Assembly: GCA_900545165.1 (NCBI GenBank)
Contig: UQYA01000002.1
Location: 1-64,000 of the forward strand
Origin: an uncultured Collinsella sp.
Lineage (GTDB): Bacteria > Actinomycetota > Coriobacteriia > Coriobacteriales > Coriobacteriaceae
Reading direction: 5' to 3'
Length of the DNA: 64,000 bases
Of this stretch, positions 8,567-17,065 are shown one piece after another (the first letter of the stretch is position 1; every line of letters begins with the position of its first letter). The notes beneath the pieces are model-generated. The model saw nothing but the letters and a program-made list of their open reading frames with translations, was not told the origin of the DNA and did not search any database. A program made the translations under genes and the position numbers.

Positions 8567-9220
8567 ATGACCCCCGCACAGATTGAGTTTTACAAGCGCC
8601 TCGCACACGGTCTGGCGCTCCAATTTGGCCCCAACTGCGAAGTCGTCGTCCACGATCTGGAGACCGAGGACGTGGACCACTCCATCGTAGTGATCGAAAA
8701 CGGCCACGTCAGCGGGCGCAAACTGGGTGACGGCCCCAGCCATATTGTGTTTGAGTCCATGCACGAGGGCGTCACCGATGTACACGACCGCGAGCCGTAC
8801 CTCACTAAAACCACCGACGGTAAGCTGCTCAAATCGTCGACGATCTTTATCCGCAACGACGAGGGCAAGCCCGTCGGCATTTTGGGCATCAACTTTGACA
8901 TTACGCTCATGAAGGCTTTTGAGCGTTCGCTCGACGCCTTTACCGGCACCGGCGGCATGGGCTATACCGAGCCCGAGCCCATTACCAAGAACATCGGCGA
9001 CCTGCTCGAGGACCTGCTGCACGAGTGCGAGCAGTTTGTGGGCAAGCCCGCGGCACTCATGACCAAAGACGAGCGTATTCGTGCCATTGGCTACCTCGAC
9101 CGTCGCGGCGCCTTCCTCATTTCCAAGTCGAGCGAGCGCGCCTGCGAGTTCTTTGGCATCTCCAAGTACAGCTTCTATAGCTACCTCAATGAGGCCAAGG
9201 CGGCGGCCGGCGACAAGTAG
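8567..9220 (+). CDS. YheO-like PAS domain / DauR-type HTH transcriptional regulator
   Basis: A 217-residue regulator. The N-terminal two thirds match the YheO-like PAS-type sensor (starting near EVVVHDLE and including GHVSGRKLGDGPS), and the C-terminal part is a helix-turn-helix ending in ISKYSFYSYLNEAK. The ATG at 8567 has AGGAAGG eight nt upstream; an upstream in-frame ATG lacks such a site. It is divergent from ygeX and probably controls the left arm in response to a pathway metabolite. It resembles the regulator at 41783-42439 in domain order, length and motifs, so the two appear paralogous. Confidence 0.85.
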   Translation: MTPAQIEFYKRLAHGLALQFGPNCEVVVHDLETEDVDHSIVVIENGHVSGRKLGDGPSHIVFESMHEGVTDVHDREPYLTKTTDGKLLKSSTIFIRNDEGKPVGILGINFDITLMKAFERSLDAFTGTGGMGYTEPEPITKNIGDLLEDLLHECEQFVGKPAALMTKDERIRAIGYLDRRGAFLISKSSERACEFFGISKYSFYSYLNEAKAAAGDK

Positions 9221-9343
9221 GCACTCGCCTGGATTGCCCCTCCCCTTTTGGGCGCGAGTTCTGGAAAGCACGAATCCAAGACCGAGCCGCTTGGGAAGTT
9301 CCATATAATCGATGTCATTAGTATTTCGAAAGGATGGGACAGA

Positions 9344-10306
9344 ATGGCGTTGAGCAAGGCATCATGCACCGGTCGCGGATTGATTCCGGCAATTGGTGGA
9401 CATGTGCACCACATGTTCGATGAGAGTGAAGACGACCTGTTTTCGCTGAGCCTTGACGACGTGATGGATGATCGCCCGTGGACCGCCGACGAACTCATGG
9501 GCGGCGGGGCTCGCCCGTCAAGTCCCAATCCCGCACTTGCGCCTAAGCCCGCATCTGCGCCGACTCCTGCGCAGTCGCCCGCACCCACTTCGGCGCCCAC
9601 GCCCGCTCCCCGCCCCGCAAGCGACCCATCCGAGACGGCGGCATTTCTCGCTGCAGCGACGCAGGGCAAATCGGCCGACAGCACCGTTATGTATAACGCC
9701 CAGCAGTTGCCCGTTCCTGCGGCGCGCAAGCCTCCGGTCACAAGGCTCGATGAGCCCGTTGCCCATCAGGTTGCCTACGATTCCTGGGCTGCAGCCGATC
9801 TGGATGAGACCTCTACCGGCATGCCGGCGCTCGATGTTCCAGTTAACCCGCTTTTTGCCGCCAACACGAGCGCCGCAGACTATGAGGGCGGTGCGGCATA
9901 TTCCGATTATTCCGATGGCTATGCTGGCAACGGTCGCATCGAGACCGAGGATTATGGCACCGCATCGAGCGATTATCTCAACGATCCGTACGCTGCCACG
10001 CCCGCACCGGAATATGACCCGGAGGCCGCGTCCGCGCCGGCGTATACCAAAAGCACGGGCGAAGAGCGCTTCGCCGATTATTACGCCGAGGAAAAGGCGC
10101 TGCGTTTCTCGGAATTTCCGCAGGCAGTCAAGGTTGCCTTTATCGCCATTATCATTGCCCTGCTCGGTGTCATTGCGTTTGAGGGATTCCAGCTGTTCCG
10201 CGGCCCCACCCAAGCGGAGTCGGAAACCCAGCAAAAAGAGGACGATAACCAGTACCTGGACATCAACACCCTCAAGGGCGACCCCAACGACGGAGACGAC
10301 GAATAA
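9344..10306 (+). CDS. Conserved hypothetical membrane-anchored protein
   Basis: A 320-residue protein of unknown function. After an acidic N-terminus (DESEDDLFSLSLDDVMDD) comes a proline/alanine-rich, low-complexity linker (about 60-95), then a tyrosine/aspartate/alanine-rich stretch with SDYSDGY-like repeats. A single hydrophobic helix at about residues 260-285 is followed by a short acidic tail (DDNQYLD...DDE). It looks like a tail-side anchored protein with a long disordered cytoplasmic part. The ATG at 9344 follows AAAGGATGGGACAG; upstream in-frame codons lack a ribosome site. An intrinsic terminator follows. I recognise no family. Confidence 0.65.
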   Translation: MALSKASCTGRGLIPAIGGHVHHMFDESEDDLFSLSLDDVMDDRPWTADELMGGGARPSSPNPALAPKPASAPTPAQSPAPTSAPTPAPRPASDPSETAAFLAAATQGKSADSTVMYNAQQLPVPAARKPPVTRLDEPVAHQVAYDSWAAADLDETSTGMPALDVPVNPLFAANTSAADYEGGAAYSDYSDGYAGNGRIETEDYGTASSDYLNDPYAATPAPEYDPEAASAPAYTKSTGEERFADYYAEEKALRFSEFPQAVKVAFIAIIIALLGVIAFEGFQLFRGPTQAESETQQKEDDNQYLDINTLKGDPNDGDDE

Positions 10307-10336
10307 CAAATGCCAAAAATTGAGGGTCGTAGACCA

Positions 10337-10378
10337 AATCAACCCCGTGCGCTCATTGCCGCACGGGGTTGATTTTTG
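10337..10378 (+). terminator. Intrinsic terminator
   Basis: A perfect 15-bp stem (10337-10351 with 10360-10374; AATCAACCCCGTGCG arm) with an 8-nt loop is followed by a T-run. It lies just after the hypothetical membrane protein gene. Confidence 0.88.
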
Positions 10379-10523
10379 TCCGCGCGCGCTGATAGACTCC
10401 ATCGTGCCCGCAAGGAGCGGGCGCGTTTTATCCAGAGTCGGGGTAGAGAGTTGGCTCCACGATCCCGACGCCAACCGGCCAAGAGGCACGGTGGCCCTGC
10501 CAACATCGATGAAAGGAGTCCGT

Positions 10524-10946
10524 ATGAACAATTTCTCTATGCGCGGTGAGCTCAACTTCCACAACCTGGTAGTCAAGCCAAAACGAATGCATCTTCTGGA
10601 CGAGCCGAGCGGCTATGCCTCGGCCATGGTCAAGAGCAGCCTCTCCCACCAGATGCGCTTTACGGTGGAGAAGCTCGAGGAAGAGCTTTGCGCCGCCAGC
10701 AATCCGCACGTGCTGCAGATCAAGCTGCTTGGAGACGACTCGCGCGAGCCGTCGAGTTGGAAGTTGTTTGCAGACGGCATGTGCGTCGCAGACGGCTCGG
10801 GTGACTTTGCCCGTGAGTGCTTCTACGAGGGAGCCGAGGTATTCCTGGACCTGTGTCGCGATGCCGTCGAGACTGTCGAACTGCGCCAGTGGAGCCAGAG
10901 GGAGTATGAGCTGTTGAGTGCGGCCCGCGGGATTGCTATGGCGTAA
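10524..10946 (+). CDS. Hypothetical protein, 140 residues, with a partial second copy downstream
   Basis: Function unknown. AAAGGAG stands five nt before the ATG at 10524, and codon use fits the neighbours. The protein is mixed acidic/basic without membrane segments and includes a hexameric-looking C-terminal region (RECFYEGAEVFLDLCRD). Its last ~58 codons recur, about 78 percent identical as protein, at 12612-12790 on the far side of the AbiE gene pair. The stop lies 22 nt from the convergent abiEii stop. The duplication suggests that the AbiE cassette entered at this gene's 3' end. Confidence 0.7.
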   Translation: MNNFSMRGELNFHNLVVKPKRMHLLDEPSGYASAMVKSSLSHQMRFTVEKLEEELCAASNPHVLQIKLLGDDSREPSSWKLFADGMCVADGSGDFARECFYEGAEVFLDLCRDAVETVELRQWSQREYELLSAARGIAMA

Positions 10947-10968
10947 GCGAGAGATCTCAGCAGTGTCA

Positions 10969-11802
10969 CTAACGAGCAGAATCGATTTTTGCAATCAAGT
11001 CGTTCGCCCATGCCACGGCATCATCGACAGTCGGCAAAACGTTAAGTCCTTCCGCCTGGGAGAAATACAGTGAGTCCCAGCCCACTCCCCTCGAGATCAT
11101 TGGAGGCCACTCCTGCTCCGCACGATACGCAAAGAGTCTGATACAGACCTCTCGAGTTTTTAGGTAATCAATTTCCCCGTTGGAAATTGCAATCTGGAGA
11201 TCTATCAGATCATGGGCGCGCTCGCTGCCGGGGCTGCTCGCAGCATGAAGTTTCTGGGCAATCTGATGCTCGAGCCTCATGCACGGAACCGGCCCCGGTT
11301 CGGGAAACCCGAGACCTTTCAATATTGCCGCAGCTTCAGGCGAGGAAACCATATCGGGATCGTCGGCGTCGCCGATTTCGTTATGACCGACCTCAAGCGG
11401 CAGCGTCATCCACGATTTACCATTGTAGGCAATCTTGATTTCGAACGGACGCATGACGTAAGCAGTTGGAATTCCCTTCGGAGATGCGGGCTCCCTCGGA
11501 ACAATGGCACCCGAGAATCCGTTCCAGCCCATAGTGAGCGAATCTTCAAGCTTCGTCATGTAATCGTTCAGTGAGGATGCCCTGGCGGTATCGAGGTCGC
11601 GCGAGAACCGCGTGGCATCCTTCCCAAAGCGAATCTTCAGGGCATTTCCACCCTTTGCGGCTCCATCGGGTAGCATTTGTCCAACAACAACGGCCGCAAT
11701 GAGCCTTTTAACGCGGCCCGGTTCTTCGCCCAAATCAGTGCAGAGTCGGTCTATCGCTATGTCAAGGTTACGTCTGCTGGTTGGCTTCTTGACTTCCTTC
11801 AC
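10969..11802 (-). CDS. abiEii: AbiEii/AbiGii-type nucleotidyltransferase toxin
   Basis: A 277-residue nucleotidyltransferase of the AbiEii family, the toxin of type IV toxin-antitoxin and abortive phage-infection systems. The NTase core is seen as GGNAL (51-55) with RFSRDLD (65-71), and a later conserved block RAHDLIDL belongs to the same fold. It overlaps the antitoxin gene by 4 nt (ATGA), a usual sign of coupled translation. Family members modify tRNA or other RNA ends with nucleotides; the target here is not known. Complete and apparently intact. Confidence 0.88.
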   Translation of the reverse strand: MKEVKKPTSRRNLDIAIDRLCTDLGEEPGRVKRLIAAVVVGQMLPDGAAKGGNALKIRFGKDATRFSRDLDTARASSLNDYMTKLEDSLTMGWNGFSGAIVPREPASPKGIPTAYVMRPFEIKIAYNGKSWMTLPLEVGHNEIGDADDPDMVSSPEAAAILKGLGFPEPGPVPCMRLEHQIAQKLHAASSPGSERAHDLIDLQIAISNGEIDYLKTREVCIRLFAYRAEQEWPPMISRGVGWDSLYFSQAEGLNVLPTVDDAVAWANDLIAKIDSAR

Positions 11803-12326
11803 GACAGCTCCTTCATCAGTCTCTCATGCTCATTGGAGGTAATAAGGCCCTCGGCTTGAGCGTGCTTGGTTGCCTCGATGAGGCGTTCGGTCATAACGGA
11901 CCCCTTACAAGCCTCAATCGCATCGGCAACGCATTGAGAAGGGATTCCTTCATAGAACGTCGTTTTCGCATTCTCTGGAGCGGGCACTGTTTTTACCCAA
12001 GCTGGCAGTTTGCGGCGAATACGCTTTGGTGTTGCCACGGTCACGGCACGAGGATCAACAAGTGCAAGTGCGTGCATAGACAGCACTGATTCGCCCCACA
12101 GGAAACCCTCGTCACCAACAAGAGCCACTGCCTCCGCAAAGACGTCCCGGGGCGTCGGAACCCATTGGGTGAGCTTGTACACCCCATGTCCTCGGCGCAT
12201 CAATTTCCCAGTGGCACACCATCGGCTCAGTTCTCCGGTGGTTACGCCAATCTCGCGTGCCTGCGCAGCAGTCACGATGCCGTAGCCATCTGCCGCCAGT
12301 TCGAATATTTCATCAAAGTGTTTCAT
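11799..12326 (-). CDS. abiEi: AbiEi-type antitoxin / transcriptional repressor
   Basis: A 175-residue AbiEi protein: an N-terminal winged helix (GIVTAAQAREIGVTTGELSR region, residues 15-35) followed by the AbiEi C-terminal domain. In studied systems the protein both counters AbiEii and represses its own promoter by binding inverted repeats. Here a perfect 12-bp inverted repeat (12325-12336 / 12351-12362) overlaps the start codon, which fits such autoregulation. The gene precedes abiEii with a 4-nt overlap. Confidence 0.88.
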   Translation of the reverse strand: MKHFDEIFELAADGYGIVTAAQAREIGVTTGELSRWCATGKLMRRGHGVYKLTQWVPTPRDVFAEAVALVGDEGFLWGESVLSMHALALVDPRAVTVATPKRIRRKLPAWVKTVPAPENAKTTFYEGIPSQCVADAIEACKGSVMTERLIEATKHAQAEGLITSNEHERLMKELS

Positions 12327-12362
12327 GTCAAAAGACTAACACTTTTGTATGTCTTTTGACAT
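12325..12362. promoter_or_regulatory. Inverted repeat at the abiEi start, likely autoregulatory operator
   Basis: ATGTCAAAAGAC (12325-12336) and GTCTTTTGACAT (12351-12362) are exact reverse complements separated by 14 nt. The inner arm touches the abiEi start codon, so a bound repressor would block initiation of transcription or translation. Confidence 0.65.
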
Positions 12363-12611
12363 AGACATGGTCTTAATTAAGCATTAGAGATCTATTTAAA
12401 TTCGTATAGCATTGCAATCGCCCTCTCTGAATTCGAAGTCCGCGCCGACAGCATGCGGAAGTAAAAAGTACCGGCAAGAACGATATCGAATGAAATCGCT
12501 CCCGCTGGCATATATCTTACCATATAAACGAACACGTGTTCGTTCTCATCAATAATCAATTTATCACACGCCCGCTTTAGCCGCTGCCCGCGCGAATCGA
12601 CTAGCCGATAG

Positions 12612-12862
12612 CTCTTCGCCGACAGCGCGTGCATCGTAAGCGGCTCGGGTGCCTTTGCCCGCGAGTGCTTCTGCGAGGGCGCCGAGGTGTTCCTGGACCT
12701 GTGTCGCGACGCCGTGCACGCGGCCGAGCTGCGCCAGTGGAGCCGGAGGGAGTGCGAGCTGCTGAGCGCCGCGCGCGGGATTGCGGGGTGCAGACGAAAG
12801 CAATTTAGAATAAGCATTCATGTGCAGTCATCGAGTTCCTCCGCTGAAGCGCACTGCGAATA
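12612..12862 (+). pseudogene. Truncated duplicate of the 3' end of the 10524-10946 gene
   Basis: The frame starting LFADSACIVSGSGAFAREC (12612 onward) matches the last ~58 codons of the 140-residue gene at 10524-10946, with conserved EGAEVFLDLCRDAV and LLSAARGIA. An in-frame TAG stands directly before it at 12609-12611, there is no start site, and the normal stop is lost so the frame runs on to about 12862. The two copies flank the AbiE pair in direct orientation. The rest of 12327-12987 is AT-rich DNA without a gene I can support. Confidence 0.75.
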
Positions 12863-12937
12863 GTAACCTTGCCGCCGGCAATGGGCTTGTTGGCAAATCT
12901 GCACCGCTGAAGAAGGTAGTAAGACCCCCAAACAGAA

Positions 12938-12961
12938 GGGGGCTGCACATCTGCAGCCCCC
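12938..12961 (-). terminator. Terminator hairpin after the DUF4230 lipoprotein
   Basis: A 10-bp stem (GGGGGCTGCA / TGCAGCCCCC) with a 4-nt loop lies 26 nt after the stop of the 12988-13572 gene and is followed on the minus strand by TTCTGTTT. Confidence 0.7.
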
Positions 12962-12987
12962 TTTAATCCGACCGATTGCCAACCAGT

Positions 12988-13572
12988 CTATTCGGCATCC
13001 TTAAACTGAACTTCGTACTTCTCGCCCATCCGCTCACCAATTCCAGTGACGTACCGGCCCAAGAGAGTTTTAGCTCTTTCACGGGCGCTGCTCATCAATG
13101 CTGAATTGCCCTCGGCACTTTTTACCATTTCATTTTGGGCTTCTTCAAGCGCAGCAGACTGATCAACTGTCGTAATAGGAGTTAGCAGTCCGGTATCGCT
13201 ATAGATATCAGAAAAGGTGCTCTCGTCGGCTTGGGGCTGACCAAGGACCTGCGCATTAGGGAGCGTGATAGTTACGACATTGTTCTCATCCGGCTTACTG
13301 ACATCTACCTTGGAGACGTCAACGCCCAGTTGCACCGTTCCGTCATACTCGAACCACGCTTTCTTGTATCCCACGTTTATCCCAAACAACATATTGGTGC
13401 CGTCGTTATAGATTTCCGCGACGTTATGGAATCTGCACTCGACGGTAGCAAGCTCGGCAATCTTCGTATAACCCGAAAAATCAGGCTCTTCGTCTTTTTT
13501 GGCGCAACCCGAAAGCCCAGTAAGTGACAGCGCCACCACGAGGGCAAAGCATACCAACCATGGTTTACGCAT
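12988..13572 (-). CDS. DUF4230 family lipoprotein
   Basis: A 194-residue protein with an N-terminal lipoprotein signal: a charged start (MRKPW), a hydrophobic stretch and the lipobox LSGC with C23 as the lipid site. The mature part resembles DUF4230 proteins (YKKAWFEYDG, ITLPNAQVLG). Function unknown; the location would be the outer face of the membrane. The ATG at 13572 overlaps the end of the upstream gene by 8 nt, so the two are probably translated together. Upstream in-frame codons would abolish the signal peptide, which decides the start. Confidence 0.75.
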   Translation of the reverse strand: MRKPWLVCFALVVALSLTGLSGCAKKDEEPDFSGYTKIAELATVECRFHNVAEIYNDGTNMLFGINVGYKKAWFEYDGTVQLGVDVSKVDVSKPDENNVVTITLPNAQVLGQPQADESTFSDIYSDTGLLTPITTVDQSAALEEAQNEMVKSAEGNSALMSSARERAKTLLGRYVTGIGERMGEKYEVQFKDAE

Positions 13573-14305
13573 TGGAGTCAGTCTCCCCCTTGTAATCGGC
13601 CAACGGTTTGAAATCAAGCTTGTACTCATCCTCGATAAGCGGCAGCGTCAGCGCCTTTACGGTATCCCGCAAGCTCGCGTCCGCCTGTTTTTTGATCTCC
13701 TTTTTATCGACTTCATCTGCGGCATCTTTGCGACAAAGTGACAGAACATCTTTCATATCTGCAGTTGCGTTTTCGGGAAGATAGCCAAACTTACTATTGT
13801 CGAGCTGTGGCTCGCTCACCTGCGCTTTGGGGAGATAGGCGGTAACGGTCTTATTCTCTTCGTCAATGTCAAACTGGATGTCGCTCATCGTATACGATGC
13901 ACGAATGTGAGCCTCGTATTTAACGCGATAGTCCACGCGATCCATCCAGAGGAACCTGCCGTGCTTCTCGACGATGCCGTGGTAGGTGTAATCAACCGTA
14001 GAAAGACTGTCGATATCTACAGCAGACTTAAGATCCGATGTCGTGAGGTACTGAGTTTCGTGGTTATCGGTTATCCAAGGAAGGCCACCGCCAAAAAAAC
14101 TGGCAAGGGCCACCACTATGACCACGACCAAAACAATCTTTACTTTGGTCGATAGCTTTCCAAAATGCTTGGCAACCTTCTTACCCCACTTGTCATTCGC
14201 CTCGACCGCTTCTTTTCGAGGCGCTTCCACACGCTCATCATGCCCGGAGGTACATTCGGACTGAATGCCCCTCTCATGTTTGCTATGTTCCAAAACAAGC
14301 CTCAC
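13565..14305 (-). CDS. DUF4230 family membrane protein
   Basis: Up to 246 residues with one transmembrane helix (VLVVVIVVALASFF, about residues 56-70) after a charged cytoplasmic head, followed by an extracytoplasmic DUF4230-like domain that parallels the next gene's product (VTAYLPKAQVSEPQ against ITLPNAQVLGQPQ). The pair looks like an ancient tandem duplication, one copy lipid-anchored and one helix-anchored. The start is uncertain: GTG at 14305 has no strong ribosome site, and TTG four codons later has GAGG at good spacing. Function unknown. Confidence 0.7.
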   Translation of the reverse strand: MRLVLEHSKHERGIQSECTSGHDERVEAPRKEAVEANDKWGKKVAKHFGKLSTKVKIVLVVVIVVALASFFGGGLPWITDNHETQYLTTSDLKSAVDIDSLSTVDYTYHGIVEKHGRFLWMDRVDYRVKYEAHIRASYTMSDIQFDIDEENKTVTAYLPKAQVSEPQLDNSKFGYLPENATADMKDVLSLCRKDAADEVDKKEIKKQADASLRDTVKALTLPLIEDEYKLDFKPLADYKGETDSNA

Positions 14306-14319
14306 TCATACCGTTGAGT

Positions 14320-14354
14320 AATAATCTGCTGGTAGAATTCTATCAGCAGTTATT
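14320..14354. promoter_or_regulatory. Near-perfect palindrome between divergent genes
   Basis: AATAATCTGCTGGTAGAA and TTCTATCAGCAGTTATT form a 17-bp near-palindrome (one bulge, one mismatch) centred on an EcoRI-like GAATTC. It lies between the DUF4230 gene start and the small membrane peptide start, so it may be a shared operator. Confidence 0.5.
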
Positions 14355-14387
14355 GAACTCATTTCTTCCAGTTCGGCAGGAGGCAAA

Positions 14388-14483
14388 ATGAAGCGGTTGT
14401 ATGCGGTTTTGGCAGTTGTAATCGCGTTGGTGGTCTTTATTCTTCTCGCCAGCAGCATCGGCATTATCAGCATCAGGCTTTAG
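14388..14483 (+). CDS. Small single-helix membrane peptide (31 aa)
   Basis: A short frame with a near-ideal ribosome site (GGCAGGAGG four nt before ATG). The product, 31 residues, starts MKRLYAVLAVV and is almost wholly hydrophobic after two basic residues, ending ISIRL. This is the profile of small membrane peptides, including type I toxins and small regulatory subunits. It is divergent from the DUF4230 pair, with a palindrome in between. I know of no named family. The strong ribosome site is the main argument that it is real. Confidence 0.5.
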   Translation: MKRLYAVLAVVIALVVFILLASSIGIISIRL

Positions 14484-14971
14484 CTTGCCATCAAATACCT
14501 CGCATCCATCCCTCGGCAGATTCAGTCTCAGCCTTCAAACTAGGCAACCACAGCGGCATGCACAACGTCTGCGGGCTCACCGATTCCGATGAGCCCGCTT
14601 TCCGCAATCTGGTTGCCAAAAGCTCCACATTAATGATTGCCCGCATCGACATTGCAATCGATGTACGGTCAGGGAGTGTTGATAAAAAGTGACTAAACGC
14701 TTGACGTGTGAGGACGTAAAAGCCTGCATCCCAAATAAGGTGGGATCAAGCGTGTGCGTCGGCTTCTTGGCAAGCAGAGCAATGGGCGTACAAGATGTTA
14801 TGCGAGAAATAGCGATGACAGAGATGCGCAAATAAGGTCGTGGATAGCAGCTCTCAATGGTCCCAAATTGCAACTAGCTTAAGGACGCATTGAAAAACAT
14901 AGCTGCACGAATGCAGTCAGGACCACAGTGAAACCCGATACCATGACTACCAAACCACAGCAGGCTCAGCA
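14484..14971. other. Gene-poor stretch with possible decayed coding fragments
   Basis: No convincing gene. On the plus strand short frames at 14558-14690 (starting MHNVCGLTDSDEPAF) and 14689-14840 (GTG, then TKRLTCEDVKACIPN) read like pieces of protein but have no ribosome sites and break after about 45-50 codons. They are probably remnants of an older gene. Confidence 0.35.
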
Positions 14972-15745
14972 CTAGTTGACAGTCCCCTTTTTAATGTGAC
15001 ACTCGATGCCGTGATCAAAACAAAAATCACGGACTTCCCTTGCACTATCACGATAGAAGCGGGCGCAGTCGTCGTAGGAGCTTGTTAACCTGTCATAGTG
15101 CGTCCTGCCAAAAACAATTTTATCGACAAAAGAGATCTTGCGCAGCAGCGCATCCAAATCTTGCTCGCAGATATTTGGAGTCGGATATGGCTCCATGCTA
15201 ACCCAAGTCTTACAGCCAGCCTTATGGAGAGACTCGAGAGCGGCAAGCCTGACTGAGTATGCCGCTGCACCGGGTTCCATCCTTTTCCGATTGTCCTCAT
15301 CAAGTGACACCAAGGTAATTCCATAGGTGTTCAACGCCGCATTAGGCAACGCCGCAAGTTCAACGGGAAGCTCTCCTTTCGTTAGAATGCTGCACGGCTT
15401 ACCGTACTCGTTAATGAGCTCAATTGCACCCAAGCTCATACTGCCAACTTCTGGATATCCGAGCATAAAAGGATCGGTTGTAAAGCACAGTTGAACCTGT
15501 TTTATCTCATCACAATAACGCGGCAACTCTTTGCGCAGCAGATCCAAAGTGTTGTCGACAAGGCTCGGCCGCCGCCATTCCTCGTATGTTTTGACACGCC
15601 CAAAACGTTTTGCCATTAAATATGCATAGCATGGAAAATTGCATCCATGCGAACAGCCTTGCACATGATTCATCGCCCAATCGCCATATTCAACTTTTGT
15701 ACGGTAGAGCATACTTTTTCGATATATGTGCCCAAGTTGTTCCAT
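14972..15745 (-). CDS. Radical SAM protein of the three-Cys-motif type
   Basis: A 257-residue radical SAM-like enzyme. The cluster motif is CSHGCNFPC (C31, C35, C39), a CX3CX3C variant rather than the usual CX3CX2C, close to the N-terminus as in SPL/photolyase-like radical SAM proteins. Later blocks (CFTTDPFM, ILTKGELP, ITLVSLDEDNRKRMEPG) fit that superfamily's barrel. It follows the TcmP gene by 61 nt in the same direction, the pairing for which TcmP was named. The substrate is unknown. The ribosome site before the ATG at 15745 is weak, so coupling to the upstream gene is likely. Confidence 0.78.
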   Translation of the reverse strand: MEQLGHIYRKSMLYRTKVEYGDWAMNHVQGCSHGCNFPCYAYLMAKRFGRVKTYEEWRRPSLVDNTLDLLRKELPRYCDEIKQVQLCFTTDPFMLGYPEVGSMSLGAIELINEYGKPCSILTKGELPVELAALPNAALNTYGITLVSLDEDNRKRMEPGAAAYSVRLAALESLHKAGCKTWVSMEPYPTPNICEQDLDALLRKISFVDKIVFGRTHYDRLTSSYDDCARFYRDSAREVRDFCFDHGIECHIKKGTVN

Positions 15746-15806
15746 TGTTCTTTAATTCTCTTCTCGCTAAACTTCCTCACACCAAAGATACGACCGACCT
15801 AAGCAC

Positions 15807-17033
15807 TCATCTTGCTCGATAAACCTCGTCTTTGAGCGCAAAGCTCTTTTTTGGCTTTCCTTTCAAAGTGTTCTTGACCGCACGCTCAAGAACACCTTCC
15901 TCAATCATTGGGCCCACATAGGTCTTCAAAATAGTATTGCTTCTGTCAAAGACTCCGCACTCGGAAATCAACGTGGCAGCAATATCGCCCATTTTCATGT
16001 TTTGGTGAACGGGCATATGCTGGACAAAATCACTGGCCTTGGCCGCAATTACGGCAGTCTCAACATTGCGACCATCAACATCCACCGCAAACAATCCCAA
16101 CTGCTTGCATTGCCGGTCGAGGTTGCGCTTAATCATGTTATCGTTCATCAGAACGCAACCGTCTGGGCTATTGGTCATATGGATCATTCTATATTTGACG
16201 AGCCCACCGACATTAACGCGTTTACTCATATCTTTGATAGGCATATTCGTTACATACTTATAGTAAGAACGCGCGTTGTTGCAAAAGAGTTCCGAGAGCG
16301 CATGTTCAGCCTGCCAAGCGTCGATCTCTCCAGCCTTATAACGAACGACCACTTCTTTCCAGTTACCACTTCCGATGCAGGCATTCAGACGTTCAACCCA
16401 AACGCTGGCTTTCGTGAGCTCATTAAAGTCGTCTTCCGGCAGTTCAACTTCATTTGGAAGTGACAGTGGCACTTTCATGGCAGCGCAGGCAACGCGGAAT
16501 AAACCAAAACTATTGAAGTTGACCAGGGCCTCCGTGTGAGCCATATTCGGCGAATTAGTTAGAAGATCGAGTCGTAGGTCTTTAACCCCGAATGGATCGA
16601 TGTAATAGAAGACTGTTGAGGGCTTACCGCCCCCACAAACGCTAGTTTGTTGTGCCCGTCTTATAGCATCCTCGCAACTGGAAACGATAATTGGCGGCTT
16701 GATATAGCCGCTGGCTCCCTTTGCTTCGTTAAATGTCGATTCGAGATGCTTTCTAGATTCCGCGTTGGATTCACTAAGAATGAACTGGATGGGCGTCTTT
16801 GAACGATTTTTCTTTGCAATTGCAAAATACTTAGAAAGGGCAATCAAGGGAGATCCTTTACTGCCATCGGCAAATAAACCCGCGCCAGCAAAAGCATCGA
16901 TATAAAGAATGCCGTTCCGTGAAGGTCGATACACTTTAGTGAAAAAAGGCGTTAGATAGCATGACAGAAGATCATCCTTAGTCTCAGACCACGGATGTTT
17001 TGCCTGAAAGTAATCTGACTGATTTTTTGCCAT
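15807..17033 (-). CDS. tcmP: Three-Cys-motif partner protein TcmP
   Basis: A 408-residue TcmP-family protein. The Rossmann-like motif YIDAFAGAGLF (44-54) and the later FYYIDPFGVKDL resemble the SAM-binding and catalytic strands of DNA/RNA methyltransferases, and the family is typically encoded beside a radical SAM-like three-Cys protein, as here. Activity has not been settled for the family. The ATG at 17033 has AAGGTGG upstream. It stands 32 nt after hsdR, so it may be read through from the restriction operon. The pairing within a defence-type island suggests, but does not prove, a role against foreign DNA. Confidence 0.82.
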   Translation of the reverse strand: MAKNQSDYFQAKHPWSETKDDLLSCYLTPFFTKVYRPSRNGILYIDAFAGAGLFADGSKGSPLIALSKYFAIAKKNRSKTPIQFILSESNAESRKHLESTFNEAKGASGYIKPPIIVSSCEDAIRRAQQTSVCGGGKPSTVFYYIDPFGVKDLRLDLLTNSPNMAHTEALVNFNSFGLFRVACAAMKVPLSLPNEVELPEDDFNELTKASVWVERLNACIGSGNWKEVVVRYKAGEIDAWQAEHALSELFCNNARSYYKYVTNMPIKDMSKRVNVGGLVKYRMIHMTNSPDGCVLMNDNMIKRNLDRQCKQLGLFAVDVDGRNVETAVIAAKASDFVQHMPVHQNMKMGDIAATLISECGVFDRSNTILKTYVGPMIEEGVLERAVKNTLKGKPKKSFALKDEVYRAR

Positions 17034-17065
17034 GCTAAGCCCACCTTGCTCTTAGTCCTCATCGT

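Noticed and set aside
12392..12592. A minus-strand coding remnant ending AIAMLYEFK
   Set aside because: The stretch reads somewhat like protein, but it has no start or ribosome site and its upstream part is antisense to the duplicated gene fragment. Not enough to call.
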